Source: Conidiobolus incongruus B7586 (taxonomy: Eukaryota > Entomophthoromycota > Entomophthoromycetes > Entomophthorales > Conidiobolaceae). Taken from it: a DNA stretch of 26,032 nt. Shown here in pieces: positions 9,741-21,778 of the stretch; within the stretch, counting starts at the first letter, position 1; each line of letters begins with the position of its first letter. The notes under the pieces were generated by a model, which saw nothing but the letters and a program-made list of their open reading frames with translations, had not been told where the DNA came from and made no database searches. The DNA lies in assembly GCA_000697335.1 (NCBI GenBank), contig JNEM01009091.1, forward strand, positions 1 through 26,032, given 5' to 3'. The position numbers were made by a program, and so were the translations under genes.

Positions 9741-12700
9741 ATGGATGACGACCAACATGACAGAGATCCTGAAGTAACCCAGTATTACATTCAAATTAAC
9801 ACTCCAGATTAACCTCATTTTAGATAGCTTCAGTTTACAACCAACTGGTTATTGAGAACAAAGTGAAGTTAGGTATTCAAAATATGCTACAAGCTCACGA
9901 TACATTTAAAAAAGGTGATGTGACGAACAAGCAGAAAATGGAGCAAGAGCTGATAACGAGTAACAACAAGTTGGCAGCGTTGACGAAAGAGTTGGAAATA
10001 AGGCAAAAGATGCAGAGTTCCAAAAAGAGTAAATCCTCAATTTAATTATAATTAATATTCAATATTAACTGAGTTAGGCCGTCCCGCTAGTTTATCTTTT
10101 GGATCTCAGCCCGATTTAAGTGAATTTAAAAATAAAGGTAAGCATCATCAATTCATATTGAGGAATTATCAATATTCAGAATGGGTCAGATTTAGAGACG
10201 AATATCAACTACATTATAGACAACCTCAGTAAGAGAGATGGAGATAGTAACATTAAAATTCTATTCTTGAAGAAGGTGAACTATTGGTTGGAAACTACAA
10301 ATCCCGAATTACAACGTCATCAGTTGCAGCTATTCACATGGTAATAATATTACCAATATCTTATAATAAATATTAATTATTTTAAAAGTCTTAGAAATCT
10401 ACTTCTAGAACCCTCCAAAGACCTTCGATGTCTAGCCCTAAAAACTTTTTATCAACTCCTAATTGACGAATGCTCAATCCAAGATTTTTTCAGTTTGAGA
10501 CTGGATTTCTTTTTGATAAGGTATCCCCTTCTATCATTCTTTTCGTCTTTAATGTTACTAACGTTTTATAGATTCTTAACTACTTCCATCCAATGGGAGC
10601 CTGAAAGAGAGCAAAGTATTCGGATCATACGTAAAATTTCGTCATTTGTCAAATCCAACGGCAAAGCATTTCGAGGGTTAGTGAGTGTTTTAATTGCTAT
10701 AGCGGATCAGCCAGAAGATAAGTTTAGGATTAGTGCAATTGGATTGTTGTGTGAATTGAGTAATTTCAATGATACTAACTAGAAAATATTGGAATTAATT
10801 GATTATATCTAGTCGTTTGGAATCCCCAACTCGTAGTACAAACTGGGGGTATTCGTATCATATTAAATTCATTGTTCGATATACCACTAGAATTATCGAG
10901 ATCTATCCTGCAAATCCTACTCGTGTTATTAGATTGTCCTAATAGTCGCAAATACATTCAACCAGGTTACGATTTTGAAGTAAATCTAATGATATTAACT
11001 ACATTAAAATTATTAATATTTTTGTATAGACAATTTTATCAGTATTTTTTGAAACCGATACCAGGACCGAAGTATTCGAAGATCGATTAAAAACAGCTGC
11101 CACATTGACGAAAGATTTGTTAAGATCTTGGAATGGTAATCAATAATATGTATAATGATTTCGTTGAGGCTAATATTTTTTAAACTAGGTATTATGTATC
11201 TTTGCTCCAATAATCGTCAAGGCTTTAAATATTTAATTCAATCGTTTAATACCAACTCCGAAACCATATTGGTAAAATTTATAATATTATTAACTCTATT
11301 AATAATTAATTTTAGTTTAGAAAACTTTATTAAATATATTTTTCGAAATTTTTGATTTAACATTGCCCGATTGGAATTTAGATGAAAATTCTACACCTGG
11401 TAATTTCATAATAATTTAAATGATTAAATTTCTTATTAATTAGTTGACAGAATATGAATCTAACAAATTAAATATTGACAAGAATACGAAACTTAGCCTA
11501 GTAGATCAATATCATTCCATCCTACTCCAACTTCTATTCGATGGTGGGCTATTTGAAGTAAATCATCTTCCTCCTATAAAATTTTCAAAGGTTAATCTAT
11601 TATTTAGCAATTAATATCCCTTCTCAAATCAAAATCTTCAGAAATTAAATTCTACACTATAATTCTTTTAGCCGAACTCTTAAAAATTTCCAATAATTTG
11701 AACCTATCGGAATCCATAGTCCCAATACAGGTATTTTATATTCAATTGTTTAAAATTGATACTAATTTGGGGGTGATAGTCGCTTCCGTCATTATTAGAA
11801 TTGAGTTTAAATTTTAGGAATAAATTAGTTAGACATGAAGCAACGGCTGCATTAGTGAAAATTGACGATGCCAATTGGAATTTTTTGAGGAGTATTAATT
11901 CGGAATTATATTATCCTTCCCTTGGGTACATTTCACGATTTGTATTGCATCATTATATATTAATTGTTTTTTAGTACCATGACTATTACCCCACATGGTC
12001 AGAAGTATATAGCGGGTATTAAGAGACAAGTGGGAGGTCAAATTGACGAGAATCACTTTAGAGCGATGCTAGCTGAAACTCAAGTAATTTAATTTATCCA
12101 TTCATATCAGTACATTATATATTGATTCACAATAATCAGGTTCTGATTGACAAAGATTTCTACAAATGGAATTTTGATATTATTTTGGAACTCTTGCAAG
12201 GTCCTTTGTTAAATAGTAAACGCTTGGACGAAGCTATCAAAAATACCAAATTCATTAAACGTCTCCTTCAGTTCTTTTCCCCATCGTCTAAAATGTTTTC
12301 TGAGATAAAGAATTTAAAAGTAACTTTATAATAATCAACGATTAGATTTTTGCTAATGTTTGTTAGTACAATTACAAGTACGTTCAAGTTGGATGCGAAT
12401 TAATGTACACTCTATTAGCAAATCCCGAAGGTGTAAAATATTTGATGGAGAATGAATTTTTAACTCAACTTAGGGATGCTTTGAACGAATTGGATCCAGT
12501 AATTCATACTTATATATCTCAATCCATATATTAACTTTAATTAGATTCATGGCTCCGGTACTTCCGAACCCTTATTCTCATCGGATAAAATGAAATATAC
12601 GTTGACATCCAGCTATTTTATATTGTTGGGTGCTTTGAGTAAATATAAAACAGGGATCAGGTCCATTACATTATTTTCAAAATTGAATATCAATTAATTT

Positions 12701-14725
12701 ATTTTTTTTTGGTATATAGAGTATTAGAAAAATTTCGCATATTTGACGCTTTTTACCATTTGAGCGAAGGCAAAAGTAGAGACGATTTAACTAAAGCGAT
12801 AATTACTAGCTTAGATTATAGAACGTAAATTTATTTATTTAATTTAATTTAATTTGATAGATTAATGGAGTTTAGGGAGGGTCATCCTCACTGTATTTTA
12901 TCCAAAATTTTAACTTCTGCATACAAAGTAATCCATTTAATAATTTATTAAATTTCATATTAATTAGGTTTTTAGCATATGCGATTATTCGCCACCAATT
13001 ATCTTCGAGTCTTATTGAGATCCAATGTAAAAGGGTTTAATGAATGGGGTATTCGATTACTAATCACTCAAGTAATTCTTTTACTATATTATTATCCCAC
13101 AACTCTAACCCTCTATAGTTGTATGATCCTTCCATAGAGGTATGTGAAATGGCAGTATTAGTTTTGGATGAAGCGTGTATCAACGAAGAGAATTTGAATA
13201 CTTTGGTGAATTTGAAACCCAAGATGAGTCATTTGGATTTTGCAGCTGATACTTTATTGTTAAGGTAATTCATTGGTGAATTTTACGATATTGATTTTAA
13301 CAATTTTTGGTACTAGGTATTTGTCAACATCGGAAGGTTTGAATTATTTGTTAGATTTAGATTATGTTGACAAGCAAATGGATTTGTGGTTTCAAGTACA
13401 TTTTGTTAATTTTATTATATTTTAATTAATAATTAATAAATTTATTTAGAATCGTAATCAACATTATGTCACCCGTATCGAATTAAGTTTAGCTAGAGCT
13501 TTAAATACTACCGAAACCGATCCCGAAACTTCACTGTGGTTCGATGAAAAATATACTAAAATGTTGGATGATCCCGAAAAAATGTAAATTTCATTTATTT
13601 TAGAAATCAATCACACGCTCATCCATGATTTAGGCCCAAACTAGATGGTGTCATATTTCCCCACTTCTACGGCCAACTCACAAAAACTTCGAAGGGTTGC
13701 GATATCCTTAAAGCTAAAGGTCATTTGAAATACTTCTGCAATTTCGTTTTGAAACATAAGGACGAGTGTAATGATAATCAGATTATTATGAATTTGAAAT
13801 CGAATTTATGGACTTTGGTAAATTATGCGACTTGACAGTGATTTAGAAATATTGATCGTGGTTTAGGGTCATATTGGAGCTTCTGAAACTGGATTGGGAT
13901 TATTGTGCTCTTGCGATGTGATTAGGTCCATAGTATGGATTTCCAAGAAATCGGAGGTTTTCTCGTTGAGAGGGTATTTCCATCAATCTATACCTATCAT
14001 TCCATATTGACCTTTTATTGTAGTACTGCATTCTTCGTCCTCGGTCTCATATCGAGTACGAATGTTGGAAGTTCCCTACTAAAAGACATTCAATCCGAAT
14101 TCGTTTCCGATTCCCATAGTCTTCAAATCAGTTTCCAACCATCTCATCTCACCAATAATGATAATTTAATTGATGTAATATCCCATGAATACCCTTAAAG
14201 CTTGTACTGATGTAATCTGTAATTAGGTACCCAAATGGAAATATGAAGGGTTTTCAATGCCTATAGATTCCATATTTTTGTCATTTTCGTCGAGTGATCC
14301 CATCGAACAGGAGATCATCGAGACTATTGGCAATTTGACTAATCAGGTACTCATCACACAGGGGATTAAAAATCTGATAAGGTAATTAATATCCTTCAAT
14401 CAACATCATTATCCAAATACTTACAATATTTTTTAGACTCAAATCGAGTTACCCCTCCAAATTCAAACTCTCGAAACTATTCATCACCGCCTTAGAACTG
14501 ATGAATCACTATAAATTCAAGTTAACGGTACGTCAATTCCTGCTGGACTTGTTTGACGTAGAATTCACTTCAAATTTTTTCTCCATTTGGAATGCTTCAT
14601 CCCCTACAACCCTCGCCCCGCCCACTCACAAACCTCATAATTCTCTCCAGCTATACACCCCTACTACCAATCAGTTTAATTCCATCAGGTTTGGCATGAA
14701 TCGAGCAAGAAAAGGTACTTTGTAA
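9741..14725 (+). CDS. TORC2 subunit RICTOR (Ste20/Avo3 type), 28 exons
   Basis: I reconstructed 28 exons: 9741-9773, 9824-10028, 10078-10137, 10190-10340, 10389-10520, 10572-10759, 10813-10979, 11030-11135, 11189-11271, 11321-11399, 11451-11557, 11608-11730, 11780-11925, 11975-12083, 12140-12319, 12367-12498, 12545-12660, 12720-12824, 12861-12927, 12976-13071, 13119-13264, 13317-13395, 13450-13583, 13634-13817, 13867-13973, 14024-14174, 14227-14381, 14437-14725. Every junction keeps phase, giving 1209 aa plus TAA, close to S. pombe Ste20. Residues about 12-75 form an HR1 (Rho-binding) coiled coil. RICTOR-specific stretches follow: ADQPEDKF (near 240), QTGGIRIIL, PNSRKYIQPG, LTSSYFILLGALSKY (near 690), MRLFATNYLRVLLRSN, LYDPSIEV, and SLRGTAFFVLGLISST (1009-1024). 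As the TORC2 scaffold it would direct phosphorylation of AGC kinases at the plasma membrane. Splice sites are inferred; exons 1-3 are least certain. Confidence 0.92.
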
Positions 14726-16641
14726 TTAATGTTTTTTTCATCTAATAAATTACCCAAAAATTTTCATAAACTAATGGATCAATATTGTTTGAGTTTAAAA
14801 TTATTTCAATCTTGATAAAATGATCGAAAAAAATTATAAAGATAGAATTAATGTAACTTTCACATAATACTTCATCATTACAATTTTATTGTTTTTAATA
14901 TTAACCAATATTCAATTAGATATATCCAAATAAATTTTTAATAATATGAATTTTAAGTGACTATAATTAATTCATTATTTTCCTAATAACTATTTTGTTA
15001 ATATTGAATAATAATTAAATTTAAATATAAAATTTACTATACTTTGGTTTATTTATTTTTGAAAATAACTTAAATTTTTGATTGAGTAAAATGATTTAAA
15101 ATGAAAATTGATTAGTATTGGCAACTATCTAGCAATATTATTTTTTAAAATAAAGAATTCAATTTGAAAAGATGATAAATGTTGAAAATAAAGTATTTTT
15201 TTCATTATATGATTGATTGAAAATCAATATTATCATTAATATCATATTGAATAGTAATGAAATGTTGTAATCAATAGAGGTTTATTAGTAGTATGATATA
15301 TTATTATTGGTTCTTCTAAAGAAAAAAACAAATAGAACAAGTAAATAATTATGAGAAATATTAATTATTTTTTATTTTATATAATTTTACACTAAAAAAT
15401 TAAGTTTTGTCATTATAAACTTTTCAATTCAATTAATATGACTCAATAATTTAGAATAGATTATAGTTTTTTATAGAAGTAATAATTTATTATTTATATG
15501 ATTAATAATATGGCCACAGACTTTTCGAAACAATGTTATTGCTAACAAATCATATGTGTTGGATATTGTTCATATTTATACTTAAAAGCTATAGTGTCTG
15601 ATCCATTTTACTTAATAGTATTACAAATGTAAAAATTAATGAATATTTCATTTTTAGCTTAATAAAAAACACTATTATATATAGAAAGGTTTTTTATAGT
15701 CGATGTTTGTTGATTTTGATGCATATGTAATATGCAATATTAAATGAAATTGACCGAAGGTTTTATAGGTGTAAGGTAATCTGAATAAAGTAAATGTTAT
15801 CAAAATTGAAATACTGGCACTATTTTTAACCTCAGATTAAAGGTTAAGGATTGTAAATGTAAATACTTCACAAAAGAAATCATGCTTTGATATAACCATA
15901 ATTAAATACCATTTAACTTGTATTATTTAACGGTTCTATAGAACATTAAGTGTGGCTAAATGATCCATATCAAAAACTATGCTTGATTAACATATAAACA
16001 CCTAATATTTACTTAATTTATTGTTTGAAAATATTCCAAAATTTTTAGATTTCATCAAGTATGAATGAGCCTCTTTAGGCAAGCTTGCTTGGTAATCCAA
16101 ATAACAAATATGTGTAAACAATATATAAGTTACAAAAATACTACTTAAAATTTACAAATCCTATCAATTCTAGTTTGGATAAATTTTAATAATTTCAATT
16201 ATATTTAGATAGAGGTATATAAATATTATTTTAGAAAATCAAATTAAATTTTTTAATTAGGGATATTACCAATATATTTTTATTAAAAATTTTTGGAATA
16301 GAAATTTTAGTGAAAAAATTTAATTTATTTAAATCAAAATATTCAATTTTAATTCAGGGCATTAATTAAATGACTTAAATTAATCAATGAAAATGAAAAG
16401 ATTCACTTTGTTTATAAAGGAATAATATTTAAATCCCCAAAGTATAAACATGGCACAGAGTCTTTGTAAAATGCAAAAGCAATTCTATGCTAATTAGATC
16501 ACGATGATCTTATAATACATTTTGAAAACTGATATAAATAACAATCCTTTATGAATGATCAATATAAATTAGAATTGGCTCATATTTTTAATAGATTTTT
16601 TATTATCTCTGAATTATAGTTTACAGTATAGGAATCATCTT
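14726..16641. other. Long intergenic region, no gene recognised
   Basis: About 1.9 kb between RICTOR and the Ser/Thr-rich gene, the longest unexplained gap here. It is AT-rich with a somewhat less AT-rich part at about 15510-15990. I find no frame with family similarity, no tRNA signature and no mariner end. Just before the next gene, the same frame stays open from about 16573 without an ATG and reads hydrophobic (IFLIDFLLSL), which could be part of a missed exon of that gene. Confidence 0.4.
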
Positions 16642-17277
16642 ATGGATCGGTTTCTTATGAACTGTTATGAAAGAGAGAGGTTTAATATTTATTATTGGAG
16701 AGATTGTTATAATCAATTAAATAACTGGGCTAATCAAAATATTGTCACCAAATATAACCCTCCGGTACCGCATACAACGAGGACTTGGATGGGATCGTCT
16801 CCCTCTTGGAATTATATTCCCTCAACTTACAATCCTAACAGTATTGTCACTCATATACCTGTGCCAACTTCACACATTAATTCTCAACAATCTTCAGTTA
16901 CTCCTACAACTACACATGTTATTCAAACCGAAGTAAGTCAACAATCGCAAGCCACATCCAATATACCATACACAGAAATGACTCAAATATCAACTATCGA
17001 CACAATGTCGTCGTCGCCAACTTACACCGAATCCAATACAGATCAAATCAGTATAACCACTACAGCTGAAACTAACGCCGTTCCAACCGAAACAACGAGT
17101 TCAAGTGAATCGCAAGTGTACATCTGGCCCACGCCATCCATCACAAAGGGAGATGCAATCTCCATGGTACCATTTGTACCAGGGTTCGAGTATTTGACAT
17201 TTAACTCCAACATCTCGCTATATTGGAATATTTATTTATATGGAATCTTACTCAGTATATTAATTTTGATAATATAA
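16642..17277 (+). CDS. Ser/Thr-rich putative cell-surface protein, 5' end unresolved
   Basis: I do not recognise this gene. The frame gives 211 residues plus TAA. Residues 1-40 are rich in Asn, Tyr, Arg and Trp; about 43-175 are dominated by Ser, Thr, Pro, Gln and Asn without cysteines, like a mucin-type O-glycosylated stalk. The last 20 residues are almost wholly hydrophobic, like a tail anchor or GPI-attachment signal. No signal peptide follows the first ATG, but the frame remains open upstream to 16573 and encodes a hydrophobic run, so the true start may lie in an upstream exon I could not place. The biased composition and clean open frame amid very AT-rich DNA support a real gene. A wall or membrane surface role is inference. 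Confidence 0.6.
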   Translation: MDRFLMNCYERERFNIYYWRDCYNQLNNWANQNIVTKYNPPVPHTTRTWMGSSPSWNYIPSTYNPNSIVTHIPVPTSHINSQQSSVTPTTTHVIQTEVSQQSQATSNIPYTEMTQISTIDTMSSSPTYTESNTDQISITTTAETNAVPTETTSSSESQVYIWPTPSITKGDAISMVPFVPGFEYLTFNSNISLYWNIYLYGILLSILILII

Positions 17278-17592
17278 ATTATGAGTAATTAATATTAATA
17301 TTAATATTAAATCAAATGTTAATATTTTTTTGATTTTGAAAATTTTATATTATTAAAAAAAACTAATTTTAATTAATTATAATTTTATAATATTGAATTA
17401 TTTATTTTTGTTTGATATTATAATTTAAATATAATCACAATCACATAAAATATCAAAATTATACTATAATATACACTTATTTGAAATAATTCAATAATAA
17501 TAACAATTTTTAATAGCAGAATATTATAGAAATAATTAATTTTAATAAAAATTAAAATTTATAATACTTGAGAATTTAATCAAGGTACTCCT

Positions 17593-17638
<46 letters not shown>

Positions 17639-18171
17639 TGAAATGATATCTGAAATGAATTAATTTGCTAATAAAACAAATTTTATTTATTACATATATA
17701 AATAATTCAATTAATTATTAGCTGAAAATTAACAAATTATTAATTTAACTTGATTTAATTTATCCATAATTTTCAATTATTAAATTAAAATAATCAAGTG
17801 CTTAATTTACAATTATAATATAGAATGTGTTTAATATAAATTAAAATATGTATCATTTTCATTGGTTATAAAATTATTGTTTTTTAATAATTATTATTAA
17901 ACTCGATGTGTAAAGGTATTATCGAATAATATTAATCAATGATTATTTTTCGATAAATGACGTTGATAATTTTAACTGGTTCTAATAATCCCATAATTTA
18001 AAAATATTTTATTATTAATAATTATCATAAACTGTCACAATTTATTAATCCATATTAAATATTTATTTTTAATTATATATATATATCAATTAATAACAAT
18101 AACAATAATAATAATTAAATAATTTTAAGAATCTAGTGAAAGGGAGATAGATTTTGACAAATATAAGAATA
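17278..18171. other. AT-rich intergenic region with simple repeats
   Basis: About 0.9 kb before HRD3. It holds a short (TTAATA) run at 17288-17310, the TAA microsatellite at 17594-17638 and an AAC/AAT-rich stretch near 18095-18115. No gene or RNA is visible; the HRD3 promoter must lie in its right-hand part. Confidence 0.5.
17594..17638. repeat. TAA trinucleotide microsatellite, about 15 units
   Basis: An uninterrupted TAA tract of about 45 bp in the spacer upstream of HRD3. It is flanked by ordinary AT-rich DNA and lies in no coding frame. Tracts of this length are usually length-variable between strains. Confidence 0.95.
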
Positions 18172-20611
18172 ATGTTGAAACCTCTATTATTTTTAATATT
18201 TGGTTTAGATTTGGGATTGATTAGGTCACAATTAATTCCTAATGAAAATAATGAATATTTAGATAAGGTACTTTTAAAATATTTTTAAATTGGTATAAAT
18301 TAAATTAAATTTGTGAGTTACAGGGTATTGAGTCTTTAAATTTTAAATCTATACCAAAATTTGAACCAAGTGAAATATCAATAAGTAATTAAAATTACTC
18401 AAATTATTTAAATAAAATCAATTAATTTTTTTTAAAAAATTAGAAAATTACAACGAGGCTATAAAATTACTTCAAAATTATCATGTTCCTCGTTCAATTC
18501 TGGATTCGGAATCCACTAGAAAAGCTTCTCCATCTATAATATCCAAATATTTAGACTATTTATACTTTATTACAGATAGGAAAGACAAGAGTGACGAAAA
18601 TCAAAAATCTAGCGCAAAATCGTCGTCCCCAACCTTGAGCAAGGCTACTTCGTTGCTCGAAGAAGCTGCCAAGGACGACCATCCCGATGCATTGTATACC
18701 CTCGCGAACATGTATTTATATTCTCATTATGGACAGTCACGTGATATTCCCAGGGCGTTCAATTATTTCAAGCAGTTGGCCGATGTGCATGGTAATGTTA
18801 CTGCCCATCATTATTTGGGCATTCTTTATACGACGGGCTTGGGCGGCATCCCCATCGACACTTCTAAAGCTATTCTCCATCAATCTTTTGCTGCAAGATT
18901 CGGTCACCGCGGTGCCAAACAGGCACTTGCTTATCGCTATGCCCACGGCATTGGTGTCCCTGAACATTGTACAAGCGCCCTCTATCTTTACAAATCTTTG
19001 GCGGATGAATCGATGAAAGAATTCTACACAGGCCCTATCGGCGGCCAGTTTTTGCCACCTTCTCCTGTCCGACTTTGGGATCATCACGGAGGCGCCTATG
19101 GCGTGAATATCGATCCCAAGGGGGATGAAATCCACCACAGCGAGTCGAAGATCGCCAATGTGATCGAGTACTATCGCCATAAGGCCAACAAGGGGGACGA
19201 CTCTGCGATGTTGCAGCTTGCCGTACCTCTCTATTACGGAGATTCCCACATTGCCAGGAATCATGCGCAAGCTTACATTTATTTGTCCAAGATCTATCAG
19301 AAATACTCAGAATATGACGATCCCAAGGCTTTGGGAGAAACTAAATCTAAATATTTTGGTCGAGCTTGTGGACTTCTGGGTCTAATGTCTCTGAGAGGTG
19401 AATATGTAGATCAATCTAACTCAACAGCCGCTCAATACTTTTTGAAGGGCTCTAAATTCAACGATGGTCTCAGTCAAACGTGGTATGGTATCATGTTGAT
19501 GGAGGGTAGCGTCAAGCCAGAAGTTGAAGCCAACCACATTGATTTGGGTTTGACATATTTGAAAAAGGGACATGAAAATAAGCATTCATTGGCTATGATT
19601 CGTTTGGGACTTTATTACTTGGACATCAATCCCAAATATTCATACATGCTATTTTTGTCAGCTTTTGCACTTGATAACTTTGAAGGAGCTTATCGATTTG
19701 CTCAATCCATTGAAACTCATCCCGAGATGTGCTCCAATGCAATCAAATACTATTCAATTGTTGTGAATAGGATGGACTGGTCTTATTCTCCTCACCGTGA
19801 TGGTTTAAAGTACTTTAAAGCTGAAGATTATGAAAATGCGCTGATTTATTACTTGGAACAAGCTGAGATGGGTCTTGAAATAGCTCAATCCAATGTCGCA
19901 TGGTTGATCGATAATAATTATCCTATCAGTTCACTCAATTTGGGTGAAAAAAAGTGGTGGTTGGCCTTGCTTTATTGGACTAGATCTTCTAATCACAATA
20001 TTCCTTCAAGTATGCTCAAGATGGGCGACTATTACTATGAAGGTAAAGGTACCGAAAAAAATCCTGCTAAAGCATTCAGCTGCTATTCACACGCTGCCCA
20101 AATTCACCAAAGCTCGATGGGCTACTGGAATCTTGGGTGGATGCACGAAAACGGTATTGGAACGTCCAAAGATTTTTATCTCGCCAAGAGATTCTACGAT
20201 TTGGCATATCACTACAATCCTAGTGCATCATTCCCAGTTACACTATCTTTGATCCAACTTAACTTCAAGTTCTTCTATAATTACTTATTCCATGGCGTCG
20301 ATTCCAAGGGAGTTAGCTCATTTATGAACCCTACCCAAGCCAACAACCAGAACGGCAAGGATGCAAGCGATCATGACCAGATCAATGGCGAATCGTCCGA
20401 TAAGGACAAGGTTTGGCAGCAGTGGAACCAACCTGACCGCGAAAACGACGGCGATATGGATATGGAACATGAAATTATGATCACTATCTCATTGGAGCAA
20501 ATTGTCATCCTTTCACTCTGTGTCTTCATTGGCTATCTCATTTACTTAAGGCAAAATCGTCGTAATCACCCCGCCGCTGCTCCTCTACCTCAGGAACCTC
20601 CTATCAATTAA
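18172..20611 (+). CDS. HRD3: Hrd3/SEL1L, ER membrane ERAD adaptor
   Basis: Exons 18172-18267, 18324-18384 and 18444-20611 (introns 56 and 59 nt) join in phase to 775 codons including TAA: 774 aa, close to human SEL1L and yeast Hrd3. The start MLKPLLFLIF is a signal peptide. Sel1 repeats fill the lumenal part, for example ALYTLANMYLYSHYG, AHHYLGILYTTGLGG and AKQALAYRYAHGIGVP. The most diagnostic blocks are QAEMGLEIAQSNVAWLID and, near the end, NLGWMHENGIG followed by LAKRFYDLAYHYNPSA, which match the C-terminal Sel1 repeats of SEL1L. A single membrane helix at about 733-754 is followed by a short basic, Pro-rich cytosolic tail of 20 residues. The protein partners the Hrd1 ubiquitin ligase in ER-associated degradation, recruiting misfolded lumenal substrates. 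Codons of the large exon are richer in G/C than the surroundings. Confidence 0.95.
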
Positions 20612-21589
20612 TGAACTATCGGATTCAATTTTTGTTTCCTTGACTGATCAAATTAATTATATTTTCCTAAGTATAAAATATTTTTTTTCACAAAAGATAT
20701 TCAATTCATTCAATACTATTTTATTTTAATTGAATTAACAATTATCTCAATTTATTAATTTGTTTTTAGGAAAATAAAATTTTAAGTAATTTTTTTAAAA
20801 AATAAAATCCTTAGTTATATTTATTTATTTATAATAAGTTGACTAATTTATTATAATTAATTAATTTTTTTTAGATTTATAATTCTTAAAAATATTTTGT
20901 TATTATTTATTTCAGTTAACTCTTCAGGGATTCAAATATATGTAAGGTACTCTTAATTATTTTGTACATAATTAATTATTGAGATTTAATTAACTTAGTA
21001 TTAGAATTAAAATAATAATTTCAGTATTTATTAACTATCTCATAATATAACTATACCATGATAAAAATCTATTTTGAATATACCAATAATTACTGATTAT
21101 TCTAGTACATATACGAAATTTAAATTAAGGAATTGAATATTCCAAATGTGAGTAATTTTAAAAATATAAAATTTTCTAATAATTATCTATATTTAAACAA
21201 GGAAAAATAAGGTAAATTTCAAATATATTAAAAAATTTTTTAAATGAATTTATCTAATATTAAATCAAAATAGTGTTTTTTATTGGTGTATTAAAACAAT
21301 AGGATGAATTGATAAATTGAATGAGTTGAACCATAACTCAATTTATTCAAATTAATATTTAATAGATTATAATTGATAATATTTATAAATTTTTGGATCA
21401 TATTCAATCTTAATAAGACATTATTTATTTTAACTATATAACTTGTAATAATGTTAATTTTATTGTTAACTTTGCAAATTGTTTCATTGATCTTAGTTTA
21501 TTTGTAATTTTCCAATATCTATACATGCTATACATTTGAAGATTTTAATCATTATTAGTAATTAGTATAAAATTCCAAAATTAATGCTA
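20612..21589. other. AT-rich intergenic region before the mariner
   Basis: About 1 kb between the HRD3 stop and the left end of the mariner copy. It contains the HRD3 3' untranslated region. I see no gene, RNA or repeat element. Confidence 0.5.
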
Positions 21590-21621
21590 TTAGTATAGAA
21601 ATTAAGAAATGGCAAATTTTT
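21590..21621 (+). repeat. Left terminal inverted repeat of the mariner
   Basis: About 32 bp matching the right terminal repeat in reverse complement, with a shared core AGAAATTAAG followed by AATGGCA. It begins directly after a TA. Confidence 0.85.
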
Positions 21622-21778
21622 TAATTTCCAATCTTCAAACATATTATACATTTTGAAAGATTATATATATATAAAATATATAGGAAAATAAATATTTTCA
21701 AACTATATATATATATTCAATCTTAATTATTTTTTTATTAAAATATTTTGATTTTAAAATTTACACTTAAATTTAATC

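Noticed and set aside
9863-10045. Stand-alone 60-codon gene starting at GTG
   Set aside because: It is part of RICTOR exon 2 read into intron 2; the HR1 repeat begins before this point and continues from exon 1 in phase.
13935-14198. 87-codon frame as an independent gene
   Set aside because: Its useful part is RICTOR exon 26; the first part reads exon 25 out of frame and intron 25.
16450-16572. ATG at 16450 as first exon of the Ser/Thr-rich gene, with an intron to 16572
   Set aside because: The donor at 16466 is in phase 1 while the downstream frame needs phase 0, and the intron would be twice the usual size.
18737-19270. 177-codon minus-strand frame opposite HRD3
   Set aside because: It mirrors the G/C-richer codons of the HRD3 exon; the sense frame is a clear Sel1-repeat protein and the antisense product matches nothing I know.
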